From contig OX375873.1 in the NCBI GenBank assembly GCA_947359465.1, positions 72,852,278 through 72,916,277 on the forward strand: a stretch of 64,000 nt of DNA, written 5' to 3'. The DNA is from Metellina segmentata (Eukaryota; Arthropoda; Arachnida; Araneae; Tetragnathidae). The notes beneath the pieces are model-generated. The model did not search any database. It worked only from the letters and a program-made list of their open reading frames with translations, and was not told where the DNA came from. Positions 48,190 to 60,607 of the stretch are shown here, piece by piece (the stretch's first letter is position 1; the number at the start of each line of letters is the position of its first letter). The position numbers and the translations under genes were made by a program.

Positions 48190-48515
48190 GGGGTTGCGGA
48201 AGTCCGGTCGGAGAAGTAACGGACTAAAAACCAGAGGGTTGCGAGTTCGAGTTCATAAAAGACCTTCCTGCACAAAGGGAGATGTAGCACGTTAAATCTG
48301 ACATGGCCTCAAATGTCTTCACGTCTGCGAGTTTTGGAAGTTTGGAGAGTGGGGTACTAGATCAGGTGTAACTTTATCAACTGACCGTGTTTCAAAATTA
48401 CGTGGTACTGTCCTCGGATCTTTCCTTTCGGGGATTGACCGTTGCCAATAGCCCTTTATATTTTTACAGTGCTACGTTAATTAAATACCTACCTACCTAT
48501 TTACAATTGATTAAA
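48190..48515 (+). mobile_element. tRNA-derived SINE, full length
   Basis: The head is GGGGTTGCGGAAGTCCGGTC with B-box-like GGGTTGCGAGTTCGAGTTC. The body contains TTTTGGAAGTTTGGAGAGTG, CTGACCGTGTTTCAAAATTA and CTCGGATCTTTCC. The end is TACGTTAATTAAATACCTACCTACC. Confidence 0.85.
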
Positions 48516-49566
48516 ATATGTTTTTATTTTGCATTACTTACTTTCAAAATTAAAAAAATATAGAATAAAATAAAAAAATATTTTGTGAACTTTTGTTGTG
48601 TTTAGTTCATATTTTTTGTGAAGCATAATAAAATATTTACCTTTCAGTCTAGTTTCTTCAATTAAGCTTCTGAGTGTCCATCTAATTGCGTCATATCAAT
48701 TTATACTGATTGTGATGGTTTTCATTGTTTTGAAGTTAAGCGAATTCCTTGTTCGCTTACGTAGATTGTTTTGAGAGCCGATAACTACATCTTTTTTAAA
48801 TGTATAATTACCCTTGTTTCATCAGACTGTGGAAGAATGTCATTAGAATGATATGTTTATTTTGTTTTCAATAACATTTTGTTATTTACGAACGCAAAGC
48901 TTTTGTCGTCATGCACCAATGTATAAAAAATGTATTTAGTGAATTATATAAATGTATTTTTTGAGTGAATTTATTCTAGAAAAGCTGTAAAAATTATTAA
49001 AAGAATGCTTCACATTCCTCCTAAAAAAAACCGAAAATGTTCGATTGCGACCTGAATGTGGATGCTATAAAACGATACAAGGGTAAGAGTTGAATTTGAC
49101 ACAGATGTTTGATAAATTATTGTTCTACAAACGATCCATTTTTATGCATTATCTTCAGTGTTCCGACTAAAAAAGTATCACTATAACAAAGATTGCTTCT
49201 CGGATTTGGAAATTTTAAGACAAATATTAAATTTCATGTTTCTAATTTTAGCGGGATAATTGTTTTATCCTTTAAATAAATCCTCCTAACAAAATGATTT
49301 AAAAATTATTTTAGTGCAAATTGTGAATACAAAAATATAGGATAAGTTTTAGAGTGTCTCTAAGTAACGAATATTTTGTCACTTTTAGTAACAATTTCCT
49401 ATACTTTAACTGCTATCATAATACTAACTTTAAAGAGTTTCAGTAACAAACCATACATTCACAAATGGGCAGTCTTCCCTTTGTAACTTCTTACCAGTAT
49501 TGACCATTTTTATCAATTGTTTCCTGTGGTTCCTTCAACCACTGTAAATGTGGTTGTTTAGTAATT
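48516..49566. other. AT-rich, no recognised gene
   Basis: Nothing supported. Confidence 0.5.
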
Positions 49567-49568
49567 AA

Positions 49569-50475
49569 GGTACCCGAACACGTTGAAAAGGTCATTTGTG
49601 ACCCAAAATTTGAAAAACAGTTTTTGATCTTTTTTTATAGAGTATTTATTTGACTTTCCAAAATATATTTGATTTTACCTTAAAATTAATTTGTAACAGA
49701 GGTATTAAGATTTTAATGTAGGTGGGAAAACCGGAAGTAGGTATGGAAAACAACTAAAATAGCCGTTAAAAGACCAAAAACCAGTCAAAATTTAAATTTA
49801 AAACTTACTTATTTTTGAAAATATAATTTTACAAAGGTTTCTCAAATGTTTAAATGGGAAATATTGTGAAGAGAAATGAAGAACACAATTGCTTACACAA
49901 ACAGTAAAAGCAAGAGAGAGCAAACGATACTCTTCAAACTATTTTTTACTCTAAATTAATGTTTACGCATTATATACTCACCTCAAATGTTATAACACAA
50001 AAAGTTATTGATGGATTCTCGTAAAACTTTGAGAACTTGTTTTCTATAATGCTGTCTAGGGAATGAAATAGAATAGTTACGCTGAGGTGAAACGTTTATA
50101 AATTATGGCCATTTATATAAGAAACAGAACTGTAAAACTATCAAAAATCTTGTATTAATCTTCTTCAATCGCTTGAAATTTTTTTGTTTATTTGAATATC
50201 TTTTTGATTATAGTTCATTCCTCAGAAAATGCATGTAGTTTACTTTAGTAGTATCATTTTTCATGTTAATTGACTAGATTTTCATGTTGCACATTTGAAT
50301 TTTTGACAAATTTCTTTAAAATTTGATGCATAATTATCATTTTTACAACATTAATATATATATTTTAATTATTTATAGCCCAATGCTATTGTTAAATAAC
50401 ACTAAGCATAAAAATATCCTTAAAATGTTTCTATACCACATTTAAAAAAAAGGTTCTCGACCTTGTCCAGATACC
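49569..50475 (+). mobile_element. Unclassified TIR repeat, copy 1 (~907 bp)
   Basis: It aligns in the same orientation along its length with 59137-59983. Shared landmarks are AGAGTATTTATTTGACTTTCCA, ATTAAGATTTTAAT..GGCGGGAAAA-like sequence, CACAAACAGTAAA.GCAAGAGAGAGCAA and AAAATGTTTCTATAC. The ends are short inverted repeats: GGTACCCGAACACG at the left, GGTATCTGGACAAGG as inverse complement of the right. No transposase is seen, so it is probably a non-autonomous DNA transposon. The right end lies six bases before the Tc1 element at 50483. Confidence 0.75.
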
Positions 50476-50482
50476 AAAAATA

Positions 50483-52025
50483 CACTGTCGAGAAAAATTA
50501 AAAGAATAACCATAAAAAAAAGGTTCTTTATATTAATTCTATTAAGTGAACTTCTAGGAAATGTGATTGGTTGGTAACTCAACGTCAACGTTATCACGTA
50601 GTCCAATGGAATTCACCACTGCTACCGAAAAATATGCAAATTTTTGAGCCCGTTCTTTCGACATGCGTGTAAAGAAGTGCAAGTAGGTGATTCGAAATCT
50701 AATTTTAAGGATTGTACGAATAGTTGGATATAATTTTCGCTTGTAGTAGGTGGAATATATAGTCCAGAAAACATATGACGTATTGTGAGGAATGGCGAGA
50801 TAGGGAGAATGGAAGCAGGGCAAACACTGACAGGGGTCTGTAAAGACTTAAAAATAGCCAAAAACATCATGTCAAGGATATGAAAAGGTTTAAGGACACT
50901 GGTAATGTGCGAAGTACAAGGTCAAGGTAGAAAACGTGTCACAACAGACTCTCAGGACCGTTATTTGGCAACGATTACTAAAAGGAACAGGCAGCTGACA
51001 TCAGTTCAGATTGCAAGGGAGTTCGCTGCAGCAACAAGAATTCGAATATCCTGATTTTCTGTGAGTGGCAGGTTGCACAAAAGAGGGTTGTATGCAAGGA
51101 AACGCATGATTTCTATTCCACTTACTAGTGCAGCAAAATGCGCCTTTTAAAGCAGAGCAGAGATCATCGTGATTAGAGTACCAATGACTGAAGAAGAGTT
51201 CTCTTTACCGATGAATCCCGATTTTGTTTGGAGACTGATTTCAGAAGTGTTACAATATTTTGGGAGAAAAACACACAACAAGCCTGCAAACATCCGTGAA
51301 AGGCATCGATACAAAGGTAGTGGAATCATGGTATTGGCGGGCATAGTATTGAATAACCGCACCGACATACACATTTCTGCCAGTGCAACTGTGAATGCTG
51401 AAATATACAGAGATGGGTTCCTTGATCCTTATGTCAAGTTGTTTAGGTGTGAAATCGGTAATAACTTCCTCCTAATGGATGATAATGCTCGTGTGATATC
51501 ATCATCGTGCTGCACTAGTGACTGATTATCTTGAGGGCGAAATAATCCAGTGAATGGATTGGCCCGCATATTCACAATATTTAAACTCGATAGAACATGT
51601 GTGGGATGCACTAGGGTGCCGACTTACATCTCGGAAACACCCACCTAGAACTCTCCAGGAGCTTCAAGGCGCTATTATCTTGAATACACTTTGTTACCGC
51701 AAGCACTTCTGGATAATCTAATCCACAGTATGGAAAATCTCTGTAAAGCTTGCATTCAGGTCATGACCACATATCTTCTTAATTTTTCCTGTGTGTATCT
51801 AGAAAGTTGAAACAGTAAAATTTTCTTATTCTACCTTCTATCACATATTCATATATGTTTTAATTAAATTTATTTATTTTTTTGCAGAAATAGGCAGTCC
51901 TGCATTTTGAATACATGTCAGACATCACAAAATAAAGATCTTGTACCAGTTTCATGTTCTTATCTGCAAAATTATTCAAATTAGTTAAGTAATAATAGTT
52001 GTTCCTTTAATTTTTCTCGCCAGTG
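50483..52025 (+). mobile_element. Tc1-like element (1543 bp)
   Basis: The ends CACTGTCGAGAAAAATTAAA and, inverted, CACTGGCGAGAAAAATTAAA form terminal repeats of about 28 bp with TA on each side (50481-50482 and 52026-52027). A decayed transposase lies in the middle. Confidence 0.9.
50805..51775 (+). pseudogene. Tc1 transposase relic (DD34E family)
   Basis: In shifting + frames it reads RMEAGQTLTGVCKDLKIAKN, QGRKRVTTDSQDRYLATITK, RNRQLTSVQIAREFAAAT (N-terminal HTH region), LYARKRMISIPLTSA, a degraded DESRF-type region near 51.20 kb, GSGIMVLAGI, FLLMDDNARV (second Asp), LNSIEHVWDALG in broken frame, and LLDNLIHSMENLCKACIQV at the C-terminus. Several frameshifts and stops make it inactive. All regions of a full-length transposase are represented. 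Confidence 0.88.
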
Positions 52026-52104
52026 TATAATATAAGACCGAAGAGCAAAAAATATAATAGAGTATTCGGAAATATTTTGTATTATTCTTTCTCTTTTCTA
52101 CTAG

Positions 52105-52165
52105 CTCAGCATTGAGTTGCTCTAGTACGACGGTAACTAAAATACCTTCCTACCTACCTCTACTA
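52105..52165 (+). mobile_element. SINE 3'-end fragment
   Basis: GAGTTGCTCTAGTACGACGG, TAACTAAAATACC and TTCCTACCTACCTC match the last ~60 bp of the SINE family, including the TACC tail. Confidence 0.65.
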
Positions 52166-53380
52166 GGTCAGAGGGCTATAATCCTATTTTATCATCCTAT
52201 TTTATTATCCTTTCCGACTGTATTATTTTAGTACTCTTTGAGCTAGAAAAATAGAATCCTAGAACATTAATAGAATGATTCGTTAAATGAATGGCTATAA
52301 CTCTTTTTTTATTTTTAAACAAGATTAGAACTCACTTGATTGATAAAACTCATCCTGGCTTCCACTCAAGTGTTTTTATTCTTGTCAGATGTTTGTTTGC
52401 TGGTATTTCAGTTTTTATAGCAATCATTGATGAAACAATAACAAATTGGAATTCCTAGAATATACATATTTATTTAACATATATTATTTGTAACACATGT
52501 TTACTGAACATGTGTTATGATATTTATTTAATCCTTGATTCCTTCCTTTTGACCTTAGCTGAGATAAACAATGTTGTCAGTGTTATACAAGAGGCTTTAT
52601 CAGAGTCTGATATAAAAAAATAGAATGATTCGCATTGAATCTCCCCTGATTTGTTATTCTCCCGGAAGATAACACCTATGACGGATTAGTCAGATGGTCT
52701 TGACTTTTCAAGAAATGGAAATACGATTATTGGTATTTATATGGTTTGCAGTAAGCTTCTTATTTGGTAGCTTAAATAACAAAACTATTGGCTTGATTTC
52801 ACACTCTATAGTTATTTTTTGTACGAGGACTAATTAAATCGGGATCTGCGGTTTAAGAAGAGTAACTATGAAATTTCACAAAACATTTCGATTATTTTGT
52901 GATAATGTATTTACCACCGATAGAATTATTCCTATCTCTAGTTCAAAATTTATTAACAGTTTCCTTTTTAATACTTACCGCATTATTTTACAAAAGCACT
53001 TAAATTCTTAAGTAGTGCAAAATTAACTGATTGAAGAGGGTGAAAGTTCACAAAATCAGCGTTGCAGTATTATATAATACATCCCTTTACAAGATTATCC
53101 CCAAACTAAAGAGGGTTACATCAATCACTCGTCTGGACGTTACAGAACTGACACATTGATGTAGCTAATGGGAGGAGTTATTTTGACACGTCTCTGTATA
53201 TTCTGTTCCCAATTACATGTATAATTTCAATAACTTAGTGGGGGCCGGACTCATCGGTCTTGTTGTGTAATTCATATATGCTATTAATGTTTCAGTTAAG
53301 GTTTAAATAATTTGAATTCCTAGTATACCAGGGCTTCAGTAAAGAAAGTTTGGAAATGCAAGACTAACTCTCGTAGCGTC
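52166..53380. other. AT-rich, no recognised gene
   Basis: Nothing supported. Confidence 0.5.
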
Positions 53381-53510
53381 ACGAGATTTCTGAGTTGCGT
53401 TATTACGCATTTGCCTTACAACATGCACAGGCATCATGTCTAAATGGACTGGTTAAAAGAATCCTAGGGAAGATTCTATTGATCAAAAAGGTAAACACTT
53501 GTTACAAACA
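53381..53510. repeat. Interspersed repeat, uninterrupted copy
   Basis: Matches the two halves flanking the MITE at 34549-34966: CACGAGATTTCTGAGTTGCG at the left, then AAGATTCTATTGATCAAAAAGGT. It serves as the empty site for that insertion. Confidence 0.7.
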
Positions 53511-53573
53511 GGAATTTATGCATATGTACCCTTCGAAGTGTTAATTACCCTGTAGGAAAATATACTGAAAATA

Positions 53574-54782
53574 CACCGTGCCAAAAGTCATGAGATATCA
53601 CCTCCTAATATCGTGTGGGAACACCTTTTGCCCAGTAAAGTGTAGCAACGCGACGTGGTATTGACTCGACAAGTCGCCGGAAATGCACTGAAGAAATATT
53701 CTGCCATGCTGCCTCTACATCCGTCCATAATTACGAAAGTGTTGTCGATGCAGGATTTTGTGCATGCTGGCCTTTTGATCATGTATCTTTTATGTTCGAT
53801 GGGATTCATGTCTGGCGATCTTGGTGACCAAATCATTCGCTGGAATTTCCAGATGTATCTCAAACCAATCGCGAACGATTTTGGCCCGGTGATATGGCGC
53901 ATTGTCCTTCTGGAAAATTCCATCGTAGTTGGGGAACATGAAGTGCATGAATGGCTGCAAATGGTCTCAAAGTAGTTTAACATAATCATTTCTAGTCAAT
54001 GATTGGTTCAGTTTGACCAGAAGACCCAGTCCATAACATGCAAAAAGAGCCCACACCTTTATGCAGCCGCCACCAGATTGCACAGGTTCTTGTTGACAAC
54101 TTGGGTCCATGGCCTCGTACGGTCTGCGCTATACTCTAAACCACACATCAGCTCTAAAGAAATAGAATAATGACTCATCTGACCAAGTAGCGTTTTTCCA
54201 GTCAACTAAAATGGGTCCAACCGATATGTTCACGAGCCCAGCAGAGACGCTGCAGCCGATGGCGTGTTGGTAGTTAGGGCACTTGAGTCGGTCTTCTACG
54301 GCCATATCCCATCAACGTCACATTTAATTTTTAAAAAAATGTCACAGCACTCTCCTCACGGACACGTCTGTCGTACGTCCCACATTGATTGCCGCTGTTA
54401 TTTGAGGCAGTGTTGCTTGACTGTCAATACTAACTACTCTACGCACACGTCGCTAATTAGATGCGGTCGTCCACTGCGTTGTTCATGGCCTGAAATTATA
54501 TTTACACGGCACACTCTTGACACTGTAGTTCGAGGAATATTGAATTCCCTAACGATTTCAGAAATGGAATGCCCCATGTGATAGCTACAAATAACATTCC
54601 GCATTCAAGTTATGTTAATTCCCGTCGTGGGGCTATAATCACGTCAAAATTTTTTTCACATGAATCACTTGAGTATAAATGAAATCTCTGACAGTGCACT
54701 GTAATTTTATAGTGTATTTCTTACGCGATGCTAATGCCAACTGTATGTTATCATATTGCTATCTCATGACCTTTTGCACCAG
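53574..54782 (-). mobile_element. Tc1-like element (1209 bp)
   Basis: The ends are CACCGTGCCAAAAGTCATGA and, inverted, CACTGGTGCAAAAGGTCATGA, with TA on each side (53572-53573 and 54783-54784). The minus strand carries a relic transposase: WSDESLFYFFRADVWFR (first Asp), EAMDPSCQQEPVQSGGG, GLGLLVKLNQSLTRNDYVKL, NYDGIFQKDNAPYHRAKIVR (second Asp), then a broken SPDMNPIEH region. The QDDNAP motif has Lys for the first Asp. Stops and frameshifts are frequent, especially in the N-terminal third. Confidence 0.88.
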
Positions 54783-54784
54783 TA

Positions 54785-55340
54785 TATTATTGTTATCAAG
54801 TAGTAACTGTAGATATCATAAGTAAAGGTTAAATTTCAGTGTTTTGTGAATACTGCATTTAAAGTAAGCTAATTAGGATATTAGTATTTTTAATTATTTT
54901 AATTGTTCAAGTTTGATTTTAAAATGCATTTGCGTACAAGTAATTTAAATTGCCTGAATTTGTGTAGCTGTTAATTTTGGATAGGAGTGCCCTTGTGATA
55001 TTTTGTACGATCTATTTTTGACAGTTTACGGCATTTTTAAGAGTTTGTGTTGATGAATGTATTGAATAACGAACGGGATAAGAGTGTGTAACCAAACACA
55101 AACATTGTGAGATTTCTGTGGTTTATTTTAATCAGCAGGATTAGAGCAGCCTTTATTATCTTGATAATTGATTTTTGTTCCTTACAGGAATATTACATAT
55201 TTATGAATTTACTCTGTCGATTATATCGAGCCAATTATATTTTCAATAACAGCTGCTGTGTATGTCAAAGCTGCAAATATTTTTAATTAAAGGTATAGCC
55301 GATGCATATTTTTACCAGATTCTCCAGATACTCCTAGATT
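54785..55340. other. AT-rich, no recognised gene
   Basis: Nothing supported. Confidence 0.5.
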
Positions 55341-55876
55341 CTATACTATATACTATACCATATACTATAATATTTACTTTATACTATACCATATACTATA
55401 ATATTTACTATATACTATACCATATACTATAATATTTACTATACTATATACTATACCATATACTATAATATTTACTATATACTATACCATATACTATAAT
55501 ATTTACTATACTATATACTATACCATATACTATAATATTTACTATACTATATACTATACCATATACTATAATATTTACTATATACTATACCATATACTAT
55601 AATATATACTGTATACTATACTATATACTATACCATATACTATAATATATACTGTATACTATACTGTATACTATATACTATACCATATACTATAATATTT
55701 ACTATACTATATACTATACCATATACTATAATATTTACTATATACTATACCATATACTATAATATATACTGTATACTATACTATATACTATACCATATAC
55801 TATATACTATATACTATACTATATACTATACTATATACTATATACTATATACTATACTATATACTATACTATATAC
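55341..55876. repeat. Satellite built from TACTA/TATAC pentamers
   Basis: Higher-order units of 31 bp (TATACTATACCATATACTAT plus AATATTTACTA) alternate with 36-bp variants that add one TACTA. The array becomes simpler (ACTAT/ATACT only) toward its right end. Units are nearly identical, pointing to recent or ongoing homogenisation. Confidence 0.95.
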
Positions 55877-56410
55877 TTCTTTTGGAAGCCACATTTCAGG
55901 AAGGAATATTTGAAAATTTATTGATCTTTGATGACAAAACACAAAATGAGAAACTAAAAATTAGTTCAATTTTTGAAAGTTTACCCACAGTTTTTCTCTT
56001 ACCCCGGTCAGCCTGATTCATAGCTGAAACCCAAAACTGCGTTGCTTTCTTAGCTGACACAAATTTGTCTGAAAACAAAAGATTCAATGCAAGAAATGTG
56101 TGAAAAAAGTCACAAAATTTCTTTGCCGACTAAGCTCTGGTTTGATAACGTAAGTCCCACGAGTTTCGAACGTAACAAAGCTCGCAAACAAAGCCAATTG
56201 TTGTTTTGTAATATCTTTCACTTGCTGGTTCTCGAACAATACTATCCTAATACCAAAGATCGTGCGCTGAAACTAATCTCAATATTCGATACTTCCTATT
56301 GTTGTGAGTCTTTGCATTCAACACTGAAATTTATTAAAAATAAGCATAGGTCTGTTTTAACTGATCAGCATGTGCTTGAGCTTGTACGAAACAGCCCTAA
56401 CAAGTCATAA
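55877..56410 (+). pseudogene. hAT transposase C-terminal relic
   Basis: An open + frame at 56087-56410 (107 codons) ends with CCESLHSTLKFIKNKHRSVL then TDQHVLELVR. This matches the C-terminal dimerisation segment of hAT-type transposases and their domesticated relatives (SxxFSxMKxIKSKxRxxLTDxHL). The stretch just upstream, from 55877, is GC-moderate but gives no convincing catalytic region. It is probably the 3' end of an old hAT copy; the rest was lost or replaced by satellite. Confidence 0.65.
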
Positions 56411-56732
56411 AACAAACTTTGGGCAGCTAACTGCTAAGATGGACAAAATTTATTAAACACCCATAAACATATCTGATTTTTAAGAATTTTCTTTACATAA
56501 TTGTTTGATAGAATTAAAGCACAATTCTTTGTTTGAATAACATTTTTATTTTATGTTTTTGAATAACTGTAACATTTATGTTTTTAAATAACTTTGTAAC
56601 AAGAAATGAAATAAAATAATTACTTTTAGTTATTAATCAGTTTTAGTTCACCATACTTCATACAGACATGTTTTTTGCATAAGAGCCGCACTTTGACCAA
56701 TCCTGTACTGTACAATTTACTATTCTTTATTA
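56411..56732. other. AT-rich, no recognised gene
   Basis: Nothing supported. Confidence 0.5.
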
Positions 56733-56851
56733 CTATATATACTCTATATTATGTACTATATATCCTATATACTATAAAATATGTACTATATTTTCTATAC
56801 TATACTATACTATACTATACTATGCTATGCTATACTATGCTATACTATACT
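56733..56851. repeat. Second TACTA-type array
   Basis: TATACTATACTATACTATAC and TATGC variants, related to the array at 55341-55876 but without its 31-bp higher-order unit. Confidence 0.9.
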
Positions 56852-58694
56852 ATTTGTGACATATATTTCTCACCTTCATTATTGAATTTCATAATATAAC
56901 AATAACGCATCCAAGTGGTACTTTAAGTTGTAACATCTAATAACTACTAACGGGCCAATAAATTACTTCATAGAAACTCCATGCACCGATTCCACTATTT
57001 TTATACATTAGGTTATGTGATCCTAAAAATATTTGTATTCAATTCTAATAACTAAAGCTACTCTCTTGATTAAATATTAAAAGGAAAAGCTTAACAACAA
57101 AACATAGATGGCATTAGTTCAGAATCATAGTAAGGAAATGAAACCTATTTTCGAATAAACTTTTCAAGATTTGCGTGCTATATTATTTCTTTAAATACAC
57201 TGAACGAGTTCTTAAATAAAAACACAACGAACATGCTCCAATTTGAGACAGAACATTCAATCAACGTCAATTCTAACTTTTATTTGAAAGCTTTGTAACA
57301 ACACTTGGAATCTACTCTATATATTTGTGATACGTTGTATTTTTAAAACAATAAATGGCGTTTAGCAATCAGAAATATCGAAACAATAAAACGAATACTG
57401 AATAGTTGGGCTTCACATTTTCACGATGTATTAATGTATATTAGAGGACCCACCCACTGCTTGCTGACGCTCGCCAACCCCAAGAGGATTGTTTTGCAAT
57501 CCTCAATGGTTCGCTGCGTGAAACTTACTCGCTTCGCTCGCATCAATGAAGACACGTGTCCTAGTAGAAGGGATTGTTTACAAAATATGATATTCCAAAA
57601 AAATAGTTTGTAAATATAAATATGTTGTACTACAGAAAATGTATACAGTACCTCATGAATCAGAACTCGAACAATTTGAAATTCAAACAAAAACTTTGAG
57701 CAAATTTTGATTCGAAATGTGAGCGCTATTTGGAAATCGAATTCCAACATGTTGTTTGTATAAGCTACAACAGCTCGACTTATATAAATATTTTCAATAA
57801 AACTTCATCCGATAACGCTATAAATTCAATTGAGGCGCGAGACTTCGTAGTAAACAAACAATCGAACAGTGTTTCCAAAACGTAGTAAAAAAAAGAGTCT
57901 TTTTTTTTGCGTTTCACGTAAGAGGATTATGAATATAAATAATGCACGTAATGTTTGCACGCTATTTTACTTGAGTTATATTTAATCAACTTTAATTCAA
58001 ATTTTTATTTGAAATGTTTGCAACTCTGAAAGCGTTTTATTTCATCTTTTTGTGATGCGACATATTTTAAAAATAATAAATGGCATTTAGCAATGAGAAA
58101 TTTTAGGAACAAAAAAACGCACATAGGTTACTCGGGTTTTTCAACTTCATCTAATTATAATCTTTGAAGACCACAATTGAAATGCTGAAGGATCTATATT
58201 ACGATAGAGAGTAATTCTCGAATGTGCTGAGTTTAATCGATAGGAGTTCTTTTTTCTCCACTGCGAAAAGGGAGAGGCGTCAGTAGAAAAGAGATCCCCA
58301 CATTCAACTGTAAAAAGATCTTCCGAGCAGAAAGAAATAGTTTTGAAAAGCTTCCAAAAATACTCTAACGAGATCTATTGAATTCGAGAAGGCTAAATTT
58401 ATCCGTAGTGGTTCACTGAGTAAGGATCAAATTACGACGAAAAATCATGGAAACTTTTTATACTAAGCACGTCTTTGAATAATCGGTTTGAAATTATTCA
58501 TCGATTTCAAGAGCACAAAACATTTTGGTAGAAATTTAAATTTTAACTTTGGTATTAGCAGTAGAGGGAAAGATTATCAGTTGATATTAGTTATACAAAA
58601 ATGTGAAAAGTATGTTTAGAAAGCAAATTCGTATTCATTAATGTTTTGCACTATAACGTGGTTTTTTATGCAATCATATTCATCTCCAACTACT
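56852..58694. other. AT-rich with a ~720-bp spaced direct repeat
   Basis: 57247-57425 and 57965-58150 align loosely (TTTTATTTGAAA, ATAATAAATGGCATTTAGCAAT, AACAAAAAAACGCA-like blocks). No gene is seen. The minus ORF of 109 codons at 57421-57750 is not recognised. Confidence 0.5.
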
Positions 58695-58697
58695 TAA

Positions 58698-59133
58698 GGC
58701 CCGGTGCACACATATTTTTTTCAATGTGCAGCGCCACTGCCGCAAGTCAAATGCGGTCAGAGATACATTAGATCCAATGGAGTAGTGTACACATGCCTCC
58801 GGCGACACTGCAGTGACGTGCGTGTAATTTGTTCCACAGCTCCCCACGGCAACTCTCCGCACACGCTTCTCCGTTCTGAAGTAACTTGTTTTCATAAATA
58901 AATGAAATATAAATAATAATTAATAAATGGTTGTATCCAGTAACGTCTATTTTTGTTCCAAATATACTTTTTTTACACCAAGTAAGCGAAATAAACACGC
59001 TTTCTTCGATAGAATATTTATCGAAAATGGTACGAAATTAGTAGTTGCGTCATTTCACGGTTATGTGTGCTTAGTTTGACTTCGGTGCCGCAACGGCGCC
59101 GCACGTTGAAATACCGAATGTGTGCACCAGGTC
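58698..59133. mobile_element. PIF/Harbinger-type MITE, copy 2 (436 bp)
   Basis: Inverted relative to the copy at 11380-11832 but clearly the same: GGCCCGGTGCACACAT start, AACGTCTATTTTTGTTCCAA and TTTTTTTACACCAAGTAAG inside, GGCGCCGCACGTTGAAATAC near the end. It is flanked by TAA (58695-58697 and 59134-59136). The terminal repeats are more eroded than in copy 1. No transposase. Confidence 0.85.
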
Positions 59134-59136
59134 TAA

Positions 59137-59983
59137 GGTATCCAAACACGTCAAAAATGTCATTTTTAACCAAAAATTCTAAAAAAAAAGGTTTTTGATC
59201 GTATTTGATAGAGTATTTATTTGACTTTCCAGTATGTATTAATTTTTTCTCTGAGGTAATTAGTTGCAGAGATATTAAGATTTTAATCATGGCGGGAAAA
59301 TCGGAAAAGGCCATTGGAAGACCAAAAATCTATCAAAATGTAAATTTAAAATTTACTTTTTTCTTGCAAATATAATTTTAGAAAGTTTTCTCAAATGTTT
59401 ACATGGTTTCTCCTTTAATCTGAAATAGTGAGAACATTTTAAAAGATAAGTGAAGAGAAAAATTGTTTACACAAACAGTAAAGGCAAGAGAGAGCAAGCG
59501 ATATGCTTCAAACTATTTTTTTGAGAAATTGCTCCTTATAATGTTGTCTAGGAAATGAACTAGAATAATTATGCAGAGTTGAAAACTTTTTAAATTGATG
59601 CCATTTATTTTTGAAATAGGACTGTAACACTATGAAAAACTTTGTAAACATTTTTCGATCACTTGTAAAATTTTCTTTTATTTAAATATCTTTTTAATTC
59701 TAGTTCATTTCCTATATAATAGTTTTTGACAAATTGTTTTAAAATTGCATACGTAATTATCATTTTTACAAAATTATTACGTATGCATTTTAAATATGTA
59801 TAGCAAAATGCTATTGTGGCGAATTTCCATACTTTAACTTTAATTATAAATCATTCCAGTATTTGTTATATTATATTATAACACTAAACATAAACATTGT
59901 ATTACAACACCAAACTTAAAAATATCATTAAAATGTTTCTATACAAAATTTAAAAAAAAGGCTTACGAATGTGTCCGAATACC
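59137..59983 (+). mobile_element. Unclassified TIR repeat, copy 2 (~847 bp)
   Basis: Same repeat as 49569-50475, same strand. The ends GGTATCCAAACACGTC and, inverted, GGTATTCGGACACATTC form short terminal repeats. Its left end touches the right TAA of the Harbinger MITE at 59134-59136, so one of the two inserted exactly at the edge of the other. Confidence 0.75.
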
Positions 59984-60607
59984 TTAAGTTAAGATAATTT
60001 TAAACTTGATTTAAACCAATTTTCCCAATAATTATTGATTTATGTGACTCTGGTCATACATTCGAAGTAACATATGAAAGGTATTTCAATGTTAGAAAAT
60101 TACTAGTTATACATTGTGTCTAGTTTATTTATGTCCTATGGCGTGATGAAAATAACTGGCCAATATGAATCAGATATATGTCACATTGTTAAGCAACGGG
60201 CATACACTCAACAAGGGAAGTTCTGACCCAAACGAGAGAAATACGCACTGGGCAAGCAGTATTAATTCAGACCTTGGCACACTCAACTCTCAGGTCACCA
60301 ACACAGTGCAGTAGCAGGCAAGCCCATTGAGCAATGGCTATCCCACAAGTTATAAACGAGAAAAAGTATCGATGTATATGTGCATACAAACTAAATATAT
60401 GACTTTGATAAATTGCCTAGTTTATTTGTGGGTAAAACTAGACAGTTTCGAGTTTTTAGTTACCTTATTTCTGAAATATATACACAAATGGGAATTTTGA
60501 AAAGTATTTTCTCCCAATAATATTGGAATGATTTATGATTAAAGTTTAAGTATGAAAATTCATAGCTAAGCTATTTTATTTGGTGATGTTTTTTTTTCTG
60601 AACTGTT
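59984..60607. other. No recognised gene
   Basis: 60.18-60.36 kb is GC-richer (for example CACTCAACTCTCAGGTCACC), perhaps a repeat fragment; unidentified. Confidence 0.4.

Noticed and set aside
55341..55876. CRISPR-like array
   Set aside because: Units are contiguous AT pentamers with no unique spacers. It is a satellite in a eukaryotic genome.
56087..56410. Domesticated hAT host gene
   Set aside because: Only the C-terminal dimerisation part is present, with no upstream catalytic region, so a relic is the simpler reading.
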